Assembly (NCBI GenBank): GCA_013399305.1
Contig: VXAI01000274.1
Coordinates: 374,341-438,340 of the forward strand
DNA: 64,000 nucleotides
From: Rostratula benghalensis
Lineage: Eukaryota; Chordata; Aves; Charadriiformes; Rostratulidae
Direction of reading: 5' to 3'
A program made the translations under genes and the position numbers. This document shows, piece after piece, positions 24,783 to 37,866 of this stretch; the first letter of the stretch is position 1; each line of letters begins with the position of its first letter. The notes beneath the pieces were generated by a model, which worked only from the letters and a program-made list of their open reading frames with translations, did no database searches and was not told the origin of the DNA.

Positions 24783-25379
24783 TTAATTCGCTAACAATTT
24801 ATGGTCCACCCTATACGTGAGCGCCGTGTCTGTCTCCTGAATGCCCAGGTGCACTCTGCTGTGAAACGCATGGTAAAGTGATATTTGGTGACATGCACTT
24901 GGTCTCTTTGCTACATGACAGTGTGCTTTAGATAGAGTCTGAGGAGGGCTTTGAGAGTGCACCCACTCACCCCTCAAATCAAAAAGAGGTCTCATCCCAG
25001 AGAAAAACAGAAAAACTCTGACTGCATCCAGCTTGACACAGGTAAGGAAAATCCTCTTTTGCTTGCATCTAAGCAGAGGAGCTGTAATCATCATTGTGGT
25101 GACTGTCCCCACCAGTTGTGAGGAGCAAGAAAGGAGCACAGCCCCTGATTGCTGCCAGAGCCAGCCGTGAGCTCGGGCCCTGAAGGAGCTGGGGCCAGCC
25201 AAGGAAAACCCTTGCTGGAAAGCCCAGTCCACAGTGCAGACACCAGACAAGGAGGCCAGAATAGAATCTGAGAAGTTTAGAAGGAATTTAAGAATGAAGC
25301 CAACATTTAATGAGGCTTGGGAAGAAAGTTCCCCTAAGGGCCTGTTATTGAATAGCTGCTGGCTGTAGGCTTTTTTCAT
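24783..25379 (-). other. Longest open reading frame in the window (198 codons), no recognised homology
   Basis: An ATG-to-stop frame of 198 codons on the minus strand starts MKKAYSQQLFNN and ends YRVDHKLLAN. It crosses a locally GC-richer patch (about 25130-25260), where stops are less likely. The translation is rich in Ser, Leu and Ala, with hydrophobic stretches but no clear signal peptide, domain, cysteine pattern or repeat. No promoter, splice signal or polyadenylation context was identified. It is longer than expected for typical AT-rich DNA but can be explained by the local composition. It is listed as an open frame, not as a gene. Confidence 0.3.
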
Positions 25380-27008
25380 TCTCTTTTAGAGCAGCTGGTA
25401 CTGGCCGTTGCTGGAGACAGAAAAGCTGACAGGGTCAGAGATGGCAATGGCTGTCTTTAAGGCTTATTCTAATTTGAGCTAATAGAGTACAGATTCTTAG
25501 CAAAGGACACATTATGATGAGGGAGTATTTACAGTGTATGAGTGAAAGAAGTGCCTCACTTTCCCTCATATTTGTGTCCAGCCTGTCCCAGGATACAGGG
25601 TTATGTTTCAGTTGCACAGTGCCTTTTTCTGTCTCATGTCTGTAATGTCATAAAGCAACTGGTAGTGTTTAGTGTCTCTCTGCACCAGTAGCTCCGTCTT
25701 GAGGGACTGAAATTGATGTAATTTATCATGGCAGGTGAATATGCAAGCTGTGCCTCTTGCCCCATCACACAATGTAGCAGAAGAAGCAATAGACAACGAG
25801 TCGGAAATAGCTCTCTCGTTTCTTTCCCCTCCTCCCCTGCCAGCTTTCTGAAACAGCATCATCCTATGTCTGCATGGCAGTGATATCTAGGTACAGTAGC
25901 TCCTCTTAATGGAGCTGTGTACCACCGCACACTGTCAGAAGCTGTTGGTGCTTTATTACTGAGCCATTCGCTCTGCATCTCTTTTGCCAGCAGTGGTAAC
26001 GAAGAGTGCATTTTGTTTTGTGAATTTTTTTTTTCCCAAAAGAAAGAATTCCTTTGCCTGTCTTTATACCTTGTCTTGGGGCTTTTTTTTCTGCCACTTA
26101 ACGCCAAAGGACCCTTATATCTTTTATTTAATAGGCACATCCCAAGCAAGACTGAGCAAATGGATGGGCTGTCATTGCCTGGATCAGTATGTTTTTGCCC
26201 TCCACGTGTACTGTTCCCTAATCATAGGATATCACTTCTGACTTGATAAATTTATTAAAAAGTCAGAGCTGCAGACCTTTTGATTACATGTGCCAGTTCT
26301 TTCAGAAATTTAGAATGAAGATTACCAAGTTGCCCTGACTTGACTGCAGTGAGCATCTTGAGTTTTGGTTCCACCTCAGCTGTGCTATTTTATGTTTCCA
26401 TAGATTTGTTTCCATCAATCTTTTTCTTGCTTGTACCTCCACTTTCAGCCTCAATTCACTACTCCATGCCAGAAAGAGAGGAAACGTGCATGTTGAGTGC
26501 CATCCACAGTGGGTATCCATGGGAGCCATAATCCTACCCCCTCCATGAAAGGTTCCTCAGTGTGATTATTGCAACTTCAGTTCAAACATGCTGCTGCTAC
26601 TATTTGGAGAAGGGAGAACTCTGCAGGTCTTGCAGGGGGGGTGGTAAAGATGGAAAGTGACATAGTTTTGTCAGGGCAGGGACCTGTTTCAACCATTTCT
26701 AGAATTTGTCCCAATTAGCCAGGTTCCTCACAGGTGCTGGCCCTACACAGTCCCCAGGGCGGCTGGTGGGAACTGCAGCTGTTCGGCACCTTTGCAGGCC
26801 AGGCTGCTTATGTCTGGGACTAATCAGAAATGCTTCAACCATGAAAAGGTTTGTGACTTTGAGAATATTTTACATATCCCTGTTAAGAAACATCAAAATA
26901 ACCCTAATCCCTTTGCAAACGTTAAGTCTTAACACAATCTTTTACTTGGCACGGTATCCATGGGCAGGCATACACACATGTTAACAGGGCTAATGAGCAG
27001 AACAGTCA

Positions 27009-27030
27009 ATAAAATAAAATAAAATAAAAA
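27009..27030. repeat. (AAAAT)n microsatellite
   Basis: About four consecutive aaaat units ending in aaaaa. Confidence 0.9.
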
Positions 27031-27337
27031 CCAAAACTCTCCTGCTCCCAACAGTGCAGTCTTACCACAGTGGCACTATGTTTTTCTTCTGCAGAATTCA
27101 AAGTTTTGTTTTAAATTCTGTACATCACAGCCATACTAAATATCCCCTCAGACAAGACACAAAGCTGCTGAGTAAGACCCCTGCAAATCAGGGATGCTTT
27201 TTCATAAGACCAACATGCATAATTTATATCTGCATACAATTAGCCTGTTTACATTTATACATCTTCTGTTTCCTTTTATGTGAAATATTCCACAGGATAC
27301 TTGGTAATGCATTCAAAATAACCTGTTTCTCGGTTGG

Positions 27338-27356
27338 TTTTTTTTTTTTTTTTTTT
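27338..27356. repeat. Poly-T run (T19)
   Basis: Nineteen consecutive T with no attached repeat body. Confidence 0.95.
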
Positions 27357-29216
27357 AAGGCTGCAGGACTAAACAATTTATAAAACCTCACACCTAATAA
27401 ATACTTTATATGAATACAAAAGTGTTTTCTTACTAGGTAGCAACAGCTTTACATTAAAAATAGTCCTGCTTTTTCCCAGTTTTGAAGCTTTCTCAAGCAG
27501 TAGTCTATAAATCCTTGACACATTTTAAAAATGTGTTTAAATCGTGGTTTTTGTGAATGCATTCAGTGTCATAGCCATAATCATCTCTACAGAACGAATA
27601 CAGCAGACCAAAGCCCTTCTGTCACCCCTGATCTGGAGGGTCACTCTTTTAAGACTGCAAAATCCTTGAGGGGGTTTGGACTTGCTTCAACAGTCGTATT
27701 GCAGTTTTCCTTAACCCTTCTCTGCCTGGACACCTTGTGGTGCCTCTTGGCCCAAATGAGGTGGTGAGGCTGCATGATAATGAAGGGGCTTTGTGTGATC
27801 ACCAGAAAGGCAACTAGCCCACAGGAAAAGCTGGTGAGTGCAGTGGTAGGGCATGCCCACACTGCACAGCAGGTGAGAAGATAGGAAAGACTCACACTGG
27901 GGCTGTTTTCACCATGCAGGCAGCAACTGGAGTCGGGTGAGGATGAAAAGCACTGTTTGGGGCAGGGGAAACTTGTCTGAACAGGAGGTGGAAGGGAGAA
28001 GGAGACCTTGGAGAAGGACAAGTGTCTGAGAGGGAATGAGCAGGGAGCTGGGAGAGGGTCTTGGGAAAGGAGACTAAGATTTTGGAAAGGAAACATTTTC
28101 TTGCTGAAGGGAAAGAAATCCTATTGTTCCCTGAAAAGACCATGTGCCTTTTATATGAATAATATTTATCAGTGCAGACATACAAATTGAATTGCTTTGT
28201 AAACAAGTCATAACTAACTCTGTACTTACATACTTACAATGGAGGAAGCCATTGCTATTGGAAAAGTCACCTACAGAGGTGCAGCAGAGATGCTCCTTTT
28301 CACCAGCATGTTAAGCTCAGAGCAATGGAGTTTTGGGTTCCCACCACCACCCAGCCATGTACCCCCCTCCAACTTTTGCCATGCAATGATGAGCTAAATC
28401 AGTAGTGGTTTAACTACCAGCTACTGCCCTTTGGATCTGTGCCTGGGGAGAGACTGGCATTTCCTCCCTCAGCACACCCTGACACTTACTCCTGGAGCAT
28501 TTGTTCTATGGAGCAGATTTCCTTTTGTATTTCACCCCTAACCTACCCCCTCTTATTTTATTTTATGGTATCCCCTGAGACCACAGTAGCTATTTTTTGC
28601 CCATGAACCAATGGTGAGAACAGTGAAGAATTTGGTACAGGATGATCCAAGAGTGAGGGAATTACTGGTATTACTTTGCACTCACACAGCACCAACTCTC
28701 CAAAGAGCTGTTATTGTAACATAAAACACAGCTGGAACATTAGCCATTGATCCTTATGAGTTTTTCCTTCAATCAATATTTCTTTATAGGGAACTTCACT
28801 TAGGATGCAATAAAGAGGTACATCATAACTGCTATGTGCCACAGGATGCAAGGGTTCATTTTAGATGCTCTGAGTCCTGCTGGTATTGAAAGGGGACTGC
28901 AGTGCTACAGGAGGCCAGAAGATGATACATTTGGAGACCAGTCTCTGCAGTCCATGATGCTGTTGGTGAGAACCAGGACCTCTTAAATGGCTCCCCAGGG
29001 CACAGCCCCTGAGTCTGCCAGTAGATGCAGCTCTTGACCTCTCCTGTGCCTTAGTTTCCAGGAAATTATTTCTCTGTTACATTCTTACTCATCAGCTTTG
29101 AGACTCATACTTCCCTGGCTGAGGAATGGGATGACTAACTCCTGACCAGGACAAGTCCAAATTCTCAAAATTCTTATAAAACCTGAAGGATTGAAAATAT
29201 AAATGGAAGAAATATA

Positions 29217-29250
29217 TAAAAAAAAAAAAAACAAAAAACCAAACCAAAAC
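29217..29250. repeat. A-rich low-complexity tract
   Basis: A run of A followed by caaaaaaccaaaccaaaac. No retrotransposon body was recognised upstream. Confidence 0.85.
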
Positions 29251-29724
29251 ATTTACACAGAAACAAGTTTCTTGGCATAACAAGACAACTAAAATATTCA
29301 TCCCAGAAGTGCATTTTTATAAATGAGGTCTGAACCAAGGAAGAGCTCAGAGCCACTTCACAAGTCAATAAGGGAAGAGTGTCAGGCAGGAATTAGTGTT
29401 CATACAACCAGGCAGATGGGTTGTCCCATGCAGCTCAGAAATAGAAGGGGATTTTGCATTGTCTTTGAGGCTAGAATGCACCAAACAGCTTTTGTTATAA
29501 TGGGAAAATTTGTCTGTCGGATTTTCTTGGTCTGAAATCGACCAAGATAAATTCATGTGCTTAGAATTCTATGGTTAATGCTAAATGGAGAGTTACCATT
29601 AAAATAAATGGAGGGAAAATGCAAAGAATAAAACAAAGCCCAGGACAAAGCAATCTTTGGTCTGACTGTACCACTTGTTGTTGTTTTGCAAACATGCCTT
29701 TTTTAATATAACTTTTATTTTTAG

Positions 29725-29864
29725 GATAGTGTTCCTATTCCTTGCCACTACCCTCTGCTGTTCATTGTGAAACAACAGCCAATTAATGTTGCTGCAACTG
29801 AGCTGAACTTTGGTTACATGGTGCTACCCAAAGATCCTGGTCAGTACGTGAACATCACTACTCT
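29725..29864 (+). other. Candidate exon, MSP/ASH-like translation (unproven)
   Basis: A 140-base segment follows an acceptor-like site (ttttaatataacttttattt then ttag) and is open in one frame until a TAA at 29866. The in-frame TAG just upstream is the acceptor itself. A possible but weak donor (ct/gtaata) begins at 29865, leaving 46 codons plus 2 nt. The translation starts DSVPIPCHYPLLFIVKQQ and continues with ATELNFGY and GQYVNITTL. A 'PLLFIVK...ELNFGY' pattern is typical of the junction between consecutive MSP/ASH domains of ciliary proteins such as HYDIN, CFAP47 or CFAP74, where a terminal strand is followed by the L-x-FG strand of the next domain. No flanking exon of such a gene could be confirmed, so chance remains quite possible. 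Confidence 0.3.
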
Positions 29865-32800
29865 GTAATATAATTTTTTGCAAGCCAAAGACCAACAGAC
29901 ATCATCCAGTCTCAAATAGCCTGGAGATTTATTTAAATCTCAACAACATCCAACAAACAGCTGGAGGGGGAGAGAGAGAGAGAGATTAGAGAGGTCAAAG
30001 CCAAAAGCAGAATGTGATAGTTACAGGTTAGTTTGTTATTTTAAGATTAACAGATACTGGCAATTATCCTTGACCCTTTACAGAGAAGCCCTGCAAAGCA
30101 GGAGGGGTTGTGCACAGGACTAAATCTCCCTGTGTTGGCTCCTTTCCAGTTACCATGTGAGGGCAGGCCTATGGTAACCTTTGTTTTCTTCCTCTGACTT
30201 TCTGAATCTCCCTTCAGTTTGACTCCCAGCACATGGCAGAAGAAAAGATGCTGCCTGTCACCCCTCCTCCCAGCTCTGCCCCTGTCCTTGCTTTGGTCCT
30301 GGAGGTTTCAGTGCTGAGAAGGTGCAGTTTGGGTGGATCCCGCTGGGGATGGGGATTCACACAGACTAAGATCACTGCACTTGAATTCAACACTGAGAAG
30401 AACTGCAGATCTCACTCTGGTTTTGTGAAGAAATAGATATCAGCTGTCCTGTTACAATGGTTATGAAGAAACTGATAAAAAATCCTTGTGAGTTTTTGAG
30501 TAGATGCTTGAATTAAAGGACTAGATGGCCTTTAAGTAGCGGGGTTCATCCACCACATTTTCATCTCTTCACTCTCTAGCTGTTCCTCCCTTAGTTTAAA
30601 CGTTCTGTGAGAGGGAGAGACAAAAAATTGAGACAGGCAAGAATGGTGCTTGACTTGCTATATCAGAAGGAGGTCAATACTAGCATATTTCTGAGTCACT
30701 GAACTGTGCGATGAAAAGTGTTGGTCATTTCAAAGAGACAGCAAAGAGCATGCACAAAGCATATGCAACGACACGTATATATACAGGTGTGTACAAGACA
30801 CATACATAGTAGACATACACTCACATTCACATAAACAAATACCACAGAGGTGTCCAATGAAAGAATGGGTATTTTCTCAGACAATTCCAGATTAAAGGCT
30901 TGCTTGTTTGATCTACTGTGTTGACTGTGAAGAGAAAACAAGATGGAAGCGTAGGCAGAGGTAGGAGGTGGGCAGAGAGTGTTAAAGGGTTCAGGATTAC
31001 ATCTTTTAGTACAAAAACGCTTTGGCAAAGCACATAGGTGTAAAAATAGGAAGGCAAAAAGAGGGGGAATTCAATTTCTCTCATTTTGCGCCTTTATTTT
31101 ACTAAAGAGGTGAAAAGTTCTTAAAACATTGAAGAGGAAGGTTTATGGATTGTTTGAGCTGTGAAAAACTCATTTTAGTTCACACAAGCGTCACTGATTT
31201 TCTCACTTTCTCTTGATATGCTATGCATGGAGTTATCACACCAGTGTTACTTCACAATGTTTCTTAGATCCCTGAAAGGTCGAGGGATCAGTTGCCAACA
31301 AAGTTCTGCTACAAATGCTGGTCAGATGTACAGGACTCAGTGCTAGATAAGGTATGCCCGAGCATTTTAAACTTTGAAATTCCCTGAAAAGCTTAGGAAA
31401 ACTGCAAGATATTTCCTACTGAGCACACCGAAACAGGACAAACAAAACATGTTTGAAATGAAGATGCTCCACACATCAATCCAGCATGTTATGGAGCACC
31501 CTGTGGAAGTTTTAGGAAAACCAGACCTGCTGAGTAATTTCAGAATAAAGGATTTGCGACACTGTCAAAGGATAAAGGTCTTCTGGTCTCTTTGAACAAA
31601 TACATTCTTCATACCCTAAAATTCAACCATGAAAAGTCAGCTATTTGCACAAAGAAAACTGGATCTCCTTTAAGATAGTAAGTCTGCCATCTAAGAGCTA
31701 CATGAATGGTCATCACCAGTAACTGTGTAAAATATGGGATTAGTCACAGAACAGCAATAAGAAAGATTCTAAGAAAGCACATATATATTCTGGAACAAAA
31801 AAAAAGTCAGCATAGAAGAATGAAATGAGTCAATGAGTGAAAAATGGTCAAACGAATTTCTGTTTCCAGGCTTAATAAATTACTCCTTCAATCCCAGCCC
31901 GTTGTTGATTTGTAAAATAGTTTAGCAGCTCAGCACGGCTGCTCTGTCAGAAATTGAATCTATCATAGAACCGAGATACCATCATTTAGGGTTATTTGTT
32001 GTTCCTGGTCTGCTCCGTGCTTTGTCAGAGAAGATTTAGTGTAGTAACACGCAACCAAGCAAGGGGGCATGTAAGAAATTTCCTCAGTTCTATTGTTTGA
32101 TATTACTGCTGGAGCTGCAGAAGAGACATTTGTGCTGTCTGACACTTGTGCCTGTGAATCTGAACTATTCCAACAGTTCCACTGCTATGATCCACAGTCT
32201 TCTGGGGCACAATCAACTGTGTTTCCCTCATAAATTTCCTTCATAAAGTTTCCTTCACTGAGAACACGTTAATGTTTCTGACAAAGGAAGGGCACCTGTG
32301 ACTGAGTTTTCCCAGAACCCTGAGTGTGCTGAGGAGGCAAAAGATAGCCTATTCATGTATCTCCACCTGCACTGCTGCTGAAGGAGGAGTGGTCCACTTT
32401 ACATACACAGTGTAGAAGTGGCTTTGTGGTTTGCTCCACGTTGACCCAATTTAAAATGCTTTCTGACATGCTTATCCACTGCAACAGACCACTTTAAGGA
32501 AAAGAATGAGTGCCTGAGAAATGGCTAGAGGTACAGAGATGGTGCAAACATGACTTGCTGGCCATGGGTAGGCTGAGAAGCCCATTGTCCTGATTTATTG
32601 TCTAAGTCACTGTCTAGGTATGCATCTGCTGCCCCCTCTGAGCATCCCTCCCGGGGTGCTGGGGAAGTAAAGAAAGAGTTATTGACTTCTAAGCCACAAG
32701 AGATCAAAGAGTCTACTAACACTGTGGTGTACGATGCCTCTCAAGTGACTCCTGAAATTTAAGATGTAGTCCTGTTAATGCCATGAGGTGTCTGTTTTGC

Positions 32801-34211
32801 ACACAGATAGGGTATGAAGGTCTTGATTTTCAGCCAGCCTGCACAGTGCTGGTTTGGTTCACAGGTTATGTGGAGGCTAAATAGGAAGGTGATCTGAAAG
32901 GGGCTGAAACAAGTCTGTGATAACAACAGTGAGAGACTGAATTTACTCAGGGTAGGACTGAGCATATTCACACCCTGCCAGGTGGTGATATAGAGGGCTT
33001 ACAAACAAGCCCTAATTCCTTTATATAATTACTAGTCTTAACTATAACCAATAACAAACCTACTTGGTATATTTTGAGTGTGATTTTGTTTTATTATACA
33101 TCCTTTACTCTTTAGATACTGTTCTTTTAACTGATCTCACTGGTGGCATTTGGTGAAGTTTGTCTGTATAGATGAGGATGAGGTGATGGAGGCTGGGATT
33201 TTCTGATACATTTGAGAGTTGCCTAGGTAGTCTGGCATATGTGTAGGTTACAAAATATATCAATACAGTCATGCAAAACAGGGTGGCTGGGAAATGTAAA
33301 AAACATGACAGGAAGTGTTTAGACAGAATAGCTGGTTAGAAACGATGATTTTGTACTGAAAAATCTTTTCGAAGAAAACTTGGATTTAGACTGCTAAACT
33401 GCTGGTGCTTTTGTAAATAAGGATCTGGGCATTTTACTGTGTGCTTTAGTTCAAAACTATTTTTAATTAGTTCAAAATAATGACAATGTTTAAAAAAAAA
33501 ATCCTGAGTAAGGTGAAAAAACTGTTTCTTAGGATGAGATCACCACTATCTAGATGTCCATTTTGTTGCCAAGCCATAAAAGCAATCATAATCCAATGCA
33601 GGTGGCAGCCATGTGTGTGGGGGGGCAGACTGTCATATTTGTATGCTGATGTGCCCTTTATGGGTTGTTTGTCCCTCCAGTAACTGCTGCCCCGATCCAG
33701 CACTCATCACCTACAGTTGTCTCAGTTCCTTCTGCCTCTTTTTACACTTTAAGGTGAGTAAGGTGAGCCCCCAGTTCCGGAACTAAGGAAAACAGGTAGA
33801 TAGAGTGTTCTCACGTGGAAAAACCATCCCTTTGCAATGTTAGCTGACACTCTTGATCTTAACATATCTCTTAAGGGTTTCAGGAGTAAAGAATGGTTGT
33901 CTGTTGACAGTTTCATTCAGATACTACGCTGATTTTTTTCAACGTGCTGGAATTGTGACAAGAAGGACAAATTGCGTGATGAGGATTCAGATGATATAAT
34001 CTCTGATTTGTGGCTTTACCACAAATAAAGTCCGCTGTCATACCTGAGAGTGTCTCAGGTTCATATTAGTAATGCATAAGTGGGGATAATGCATAACTTA
34101 GTGGGTGGTCTAAGACATAGTTTAATACTGTTTGCAAACCCAGTGGGGTTTTCTAATGACCAGTGCTTGAGCAGTGACTCTCATGCTTTTCCTATGGATG
34201 TACTGATCCCC
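29865..34211. other. No gene confirmed; unassigned DNA
   Basis: Holds a (GA)n patch at 29965-29985, a CA/TA-rich patch at 30765-30835 and a splice-bounded open segment at 31268-31351. The minus strand has a 110-codon frame at 30696-31028 with no domain. Confidence 0.5.
29965..29985. repeat. (GA)n microsatellite
   Basis: A G5 run followed by about eight ga units. Confidence 0.9.
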
Positions 34212-34948
34212 ATACAGGCTTGGGGAAGAGTAGCTGGAGAGATGCCTGGCAGAAAAGGACCTGGGGGTGCTGCTTGACAGCTGGTTGGACAAGAGCCAGC
34301 AGTGTGCCCAGGTGGCCAAGAAGGCCAATGGCATCCTGGCCTTTGTCAGGAACAGCATGGTAAATATGACTTGGGAGGTGATCGTCCCCCTCTACTTGGC
34401 ACTGGTGAGGCCCTGTCTCAAGTACGATGTACAGTTTTGGGCCCCTTAACACAATAAAGACATTGAGGTGCTGGAGAGGGTTCAGGGAAGGGCAATGGAG
34501 CTGGTGAGGGGGTCTGGAGAGTAAGCCTTATGAGAAGAGTCTGAGGGAGCTGGGGTTGTTCAGCCTGGAGAGGAGGAGGCTAAGGGGAGACCTTATTGCT
34601 CTCTACAATTACCTGAAAGGAAGGTGTAGAGATGTGGGGGTCGGTGTCTTCTCCCAAGGCACAGGCCATAAGACAAGAGGAAATGGCCTCAAGTTGTGCC
34701 AGGAGAGCTTCAGATAGGATATTAGGAAGCATTTTTAGATTGAAAGGGTTATTAAGCATTGGAATGGGCTGCCCAGGGAAGTGGTTGAGGCACCATCCTG
34801 GAGGTATTCAAAAGATGGGTTAACATAGTGCTTAGTGATGTGGTTTAGCGATGGGTTGGTTTTTTATCAGGGTTAGGTTGATAGTTGGACTAGATGATCT
34901 CAAAGGTCCCTTCCAACCTAGATATTTCTATGCTTCTATGCTTCTATC
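34212..34948 (+). mobile_element. CR1 LINE, 5'-truncated copy with end of ORF2 and complete 3' end
   Basis: This is the most complete CR1 in the window, about 740 bases. The region 34267-34449 translates to the thumb part of ORF2 ([20 protein letters not shown], then [12 protein letters not shown] and VQFWAP), interrupted by a TAA at 34447-34449. The DNA continues through the conserved 'ctggagagggttcag', 'ctggagaggaggaggct', 'ggcctcaagttgtgccag', 'gaatgggctgcccaggga' and 'ggttggactagatgatctc'-type blocks. It ends 'aaaggtcccttccaaccta', then three octamers of the type ttctatgc. Frameshifts and stops make it inactive. CR1 acts by target-primed reverse transcription, which explains the missing 5' part. 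Confidence 0.95.
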
Positions 34949-35644
34949 TCTGTCATGAATTTGGCTGACAGCATTAAGTTACTGGACCAATGACCACTTA
35001 TATCACTGGAAGGTTATGGTCCAAAAGAACTACTAAAATTACAGGAATGTTCTTGTTGTGCTGATATGTCAGATGCCCAGTACCTTAGTCTCAAAATTGT
35101 CCTGCTCACCTTGAAGAATGAAAAAGCCAGTCTTAAGCAAGGTGGAAAGCCTTATTGTCATTACAATGTCATGTGTTGCTCTTGGATTGCAATGATGATG
35201 GAACTTCACGCTGAAAAATATTCCATCTAGAAAAGGCATGATTCAAACCCAAGAGACAATTTAATTCTTTTCATTAGATATTAAGTGGGAATATGGAAAG
35301 AGTGAAAAACTCCTACACACAGTTTAATTTTTGTGTTGTTTATTTGTTTTGTTTGTTTTCTTATCAGTGGATTTTTCTTTCCAGCAGAATTACCTCCTTG
35401 TGGCAGGTAGGCTGATTCCCATAAACCAGTGTAGTCCCATGTAGGTTTTTTTTAAACAGTCTTTAGTTACTCATGTCATTGAATTTACAGTCCTTGATTC
35501 TAAAATAAAATGCTTGAGAAGGAAATGTGTATATTTTGAATTAGCAGACTACATATCAGGGTCCTCATTTAAACTGTGTATCAAAACAAGGATATGAATG
35601 CAGTGAGTGTGATCTTCATCTGAGACATCAGTTTACAAACTGGT

Positions 35645-35671
35645 TAATTATGTATCTTAAATACATAATTA
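35645..35671. repeat. Perfect inverted repeat, 11-bp arms, 5-nt loop
   Basis: taattatgtat and atacataatta are exact reverse complements separated by cttaa. This is one of the longer perfect stems seen; it is AT-rich. Confidence 0.9.
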
Positions 35672-37838
35672 TAGCAAGGGTAAAGTCTGCTTGTATGTCA
35701 AATAACTTTGTATTCTATCACCACAAATGAAAGAACTCTCCAATTGTTTGGGAAAGGTATTTCCCCCCCTTTTCATTTTAAAGATCAAATAGAAGATACT
35801 CTCATTTGTTTGTCAGAATCAGAAAGCTAAGTTAAGAAGACTTTTAAAGAGAAGGGCTATCTGCTACCTTGCTGTTAAAATCATGTCTGTAACCACAATA
35901 TTTTCAACATTGTTATGCTAGGCAGGAAGCACAAGATTACTAGTTATCATCTCTGATTTCTCTGTTTCCTGTTTCATGTCTTATCTGGCCTAAAATTTCT
36001 GTAGATAAACGCGGTTTCCAAGTTAAACACAGATGTGGTGTGTTCTAATTCTGGCCAGTGCTATTGTGTTTGTGCTATAGGAGGTGTTACCTGATCTTGC
36101 TTGTCTTTAAAGCTGAGAAGACAAGGGGGTTGATTCTGCTTTCCCTTGAACGTGCACAGCGATGCAAAAAAGAAATTCGCCACCAGCAGGTACTTCACAG
36201 AGGTGAAACAGGCCCACCATGTAGAGCTTTCCAGTCCTTCCTGGAGTCTCACAAAAACCTGCCCTCTGCTCCCTGGGAATTATGCTTTCCTTTGCAATTT
36301 TTGAACGCGCATTACAGCAGTTTGTGGAGATGCCGTCACAAAAAGGTTAAGGGTGTTCTAACAGGTAGGGGAAGCGAAATGGGCACTATAGTGTGGAGAT
36401 TAAAAGAGAGAGTGTTGCAAGAAAGAATGTAAAGTTGCATGCAAATAGGAGAATTAAATAGGAAAAAATACAATAGTAGACGATGATTGAAAATGGTTAG
36501 CATGAAACCACAGGGCAGGCGAAAAGGGGCTAAGACAATACTTATTGAAATTTCATTCATCAGAGGAACAAGAGAAACAGGCACCTAATTTTCATGAGCA
36601 TCCTAAAGTTCAGCAGGCATAAAATCATACAGTTAAATTACAGAATACCAACACTCTAAATCATGCATATATACATACAAACAAGATGTTTAAAAAAATA
36701 AATGTAATCTTATTTTAAACAGCTTATGGTGCCCTCCAGAACCAATTTAACCATTTTGTCTGTAATACCCAGGCATGGTTCCTGTACAAATGATAGCAAT
36801 TTAAGATTCATCGAGTTGGTTAGCAATTTAACTGAAAAAAATATTAAAAATCATCCTGGTATATTCAAATTTTGATAAAAGGTTTTACTTAAACTCAAAT
36901 CACAGCAACACAAATCACAGAACTCAGGCATGACTGAAGTGGTGCTACTTAACCCCCTCCACTCTGTTGAAGTATTATGTCAGCTATCCATTGTTTGCAA
37001 CCTCTTTTCACACTTAAATCCAGCAGATTAAAGACAGGACTTTGAGAATTGAGTAACAGGTGAGAAGTTTGTGAGAAGAATAATGATAAAAGCAGCCATT
37101 GTGATCAAATTGTTCTAATTGAATAGTTATGTTTATAGTTGTATGTTGGATAATGCCCAGGAGCTGGAAATATTTTGAAATCCTTTCTAACTTCTTGACT
37201 GCAATTTTTGAGTGATATGTCCATATGAAAATAGCTCAGAAACTAGTGATAATACTGAAGTTTAAAAATATTTTTTTTGTTTTAACTTCTTCATGATAGC
37301 CAACATGATTCTTCTGTTTATCAGAACACATTGATTTGTGAGAAGGTAGATGCCTGCCTAATAAAAAGTGCTACAAAATCTGGAAAGCATTAATAAAAAA
37401 AGATTACAAGATGGCTGCTTCTAAAAAGAAACAAAGTCTACATTCTTTTTATTCTCTGTCATGGGCAAATATGTTTAAGGAGTTTTAAATTTTTTTTTCT
37501 GTTTTGATTTAATCATAATATTCCTTGCGGAAATATTAATATCTACCATAAAAATCTATCACATTTAAGCATATCTATCTTGCTGAGGTAAGAAGAGTTG
37601 AAAATGTAATGGCTTTAGGGTAACAACAATTACAGGACTTTGGCACAAAGTTAAGCTTTATTTCTCCATATGTGTAGCTGTGAACTTGAGTACCAATAGA
37701 TTCAACGGGATTTGATGGAGACTAATGATGCATTTGAATTTCAGACAGCGTGTGCTTTGTTGAACTGTGGGATAGGGTATCACTTTATTACTTTTTCAGG
37801 TGAATGCTATTTTTGAAAATGTTATCTCAAGTAGGCAC

Positions 37839-37866
37839 TGAATCAGCTTTTAGAACAGCTGATTCA
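37839..37866. repeat. Perfect inverted repeat, 10-bp arms, 8-nt loop
   Basis: tgaatcagct and agctgattca are exact reverse complements separated by tttagaac. Confidence 0.9.

Larger units (their letters stand above)
25380..29724. other. No gene recognised; unassigned DNA
   Basis: Open frames reach 151 codons (27641-28096, minus; proline/serine-rich over a purine-rich + strand) without a domain. Simple sequence: (AAAAT)n at 27009-27030, T19 at 27338-27356, A-rich at 29217-29250. No CR1 or LTR sequence was recognised. Confidence 0.5.

Noticed and set aside
27641..28096. 151-codon minus-strand open frame rich in Pro and Ser
   Set aside because: It follows a purine-rich + strand (gga/gag words), which suppresses stops on the minus strand; no domain.
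35371..35405. Short segment between ttttcttatcag and gtaggc
   Set aside because: Open in all three frames over fewer than 40 bases, so it carries no information.
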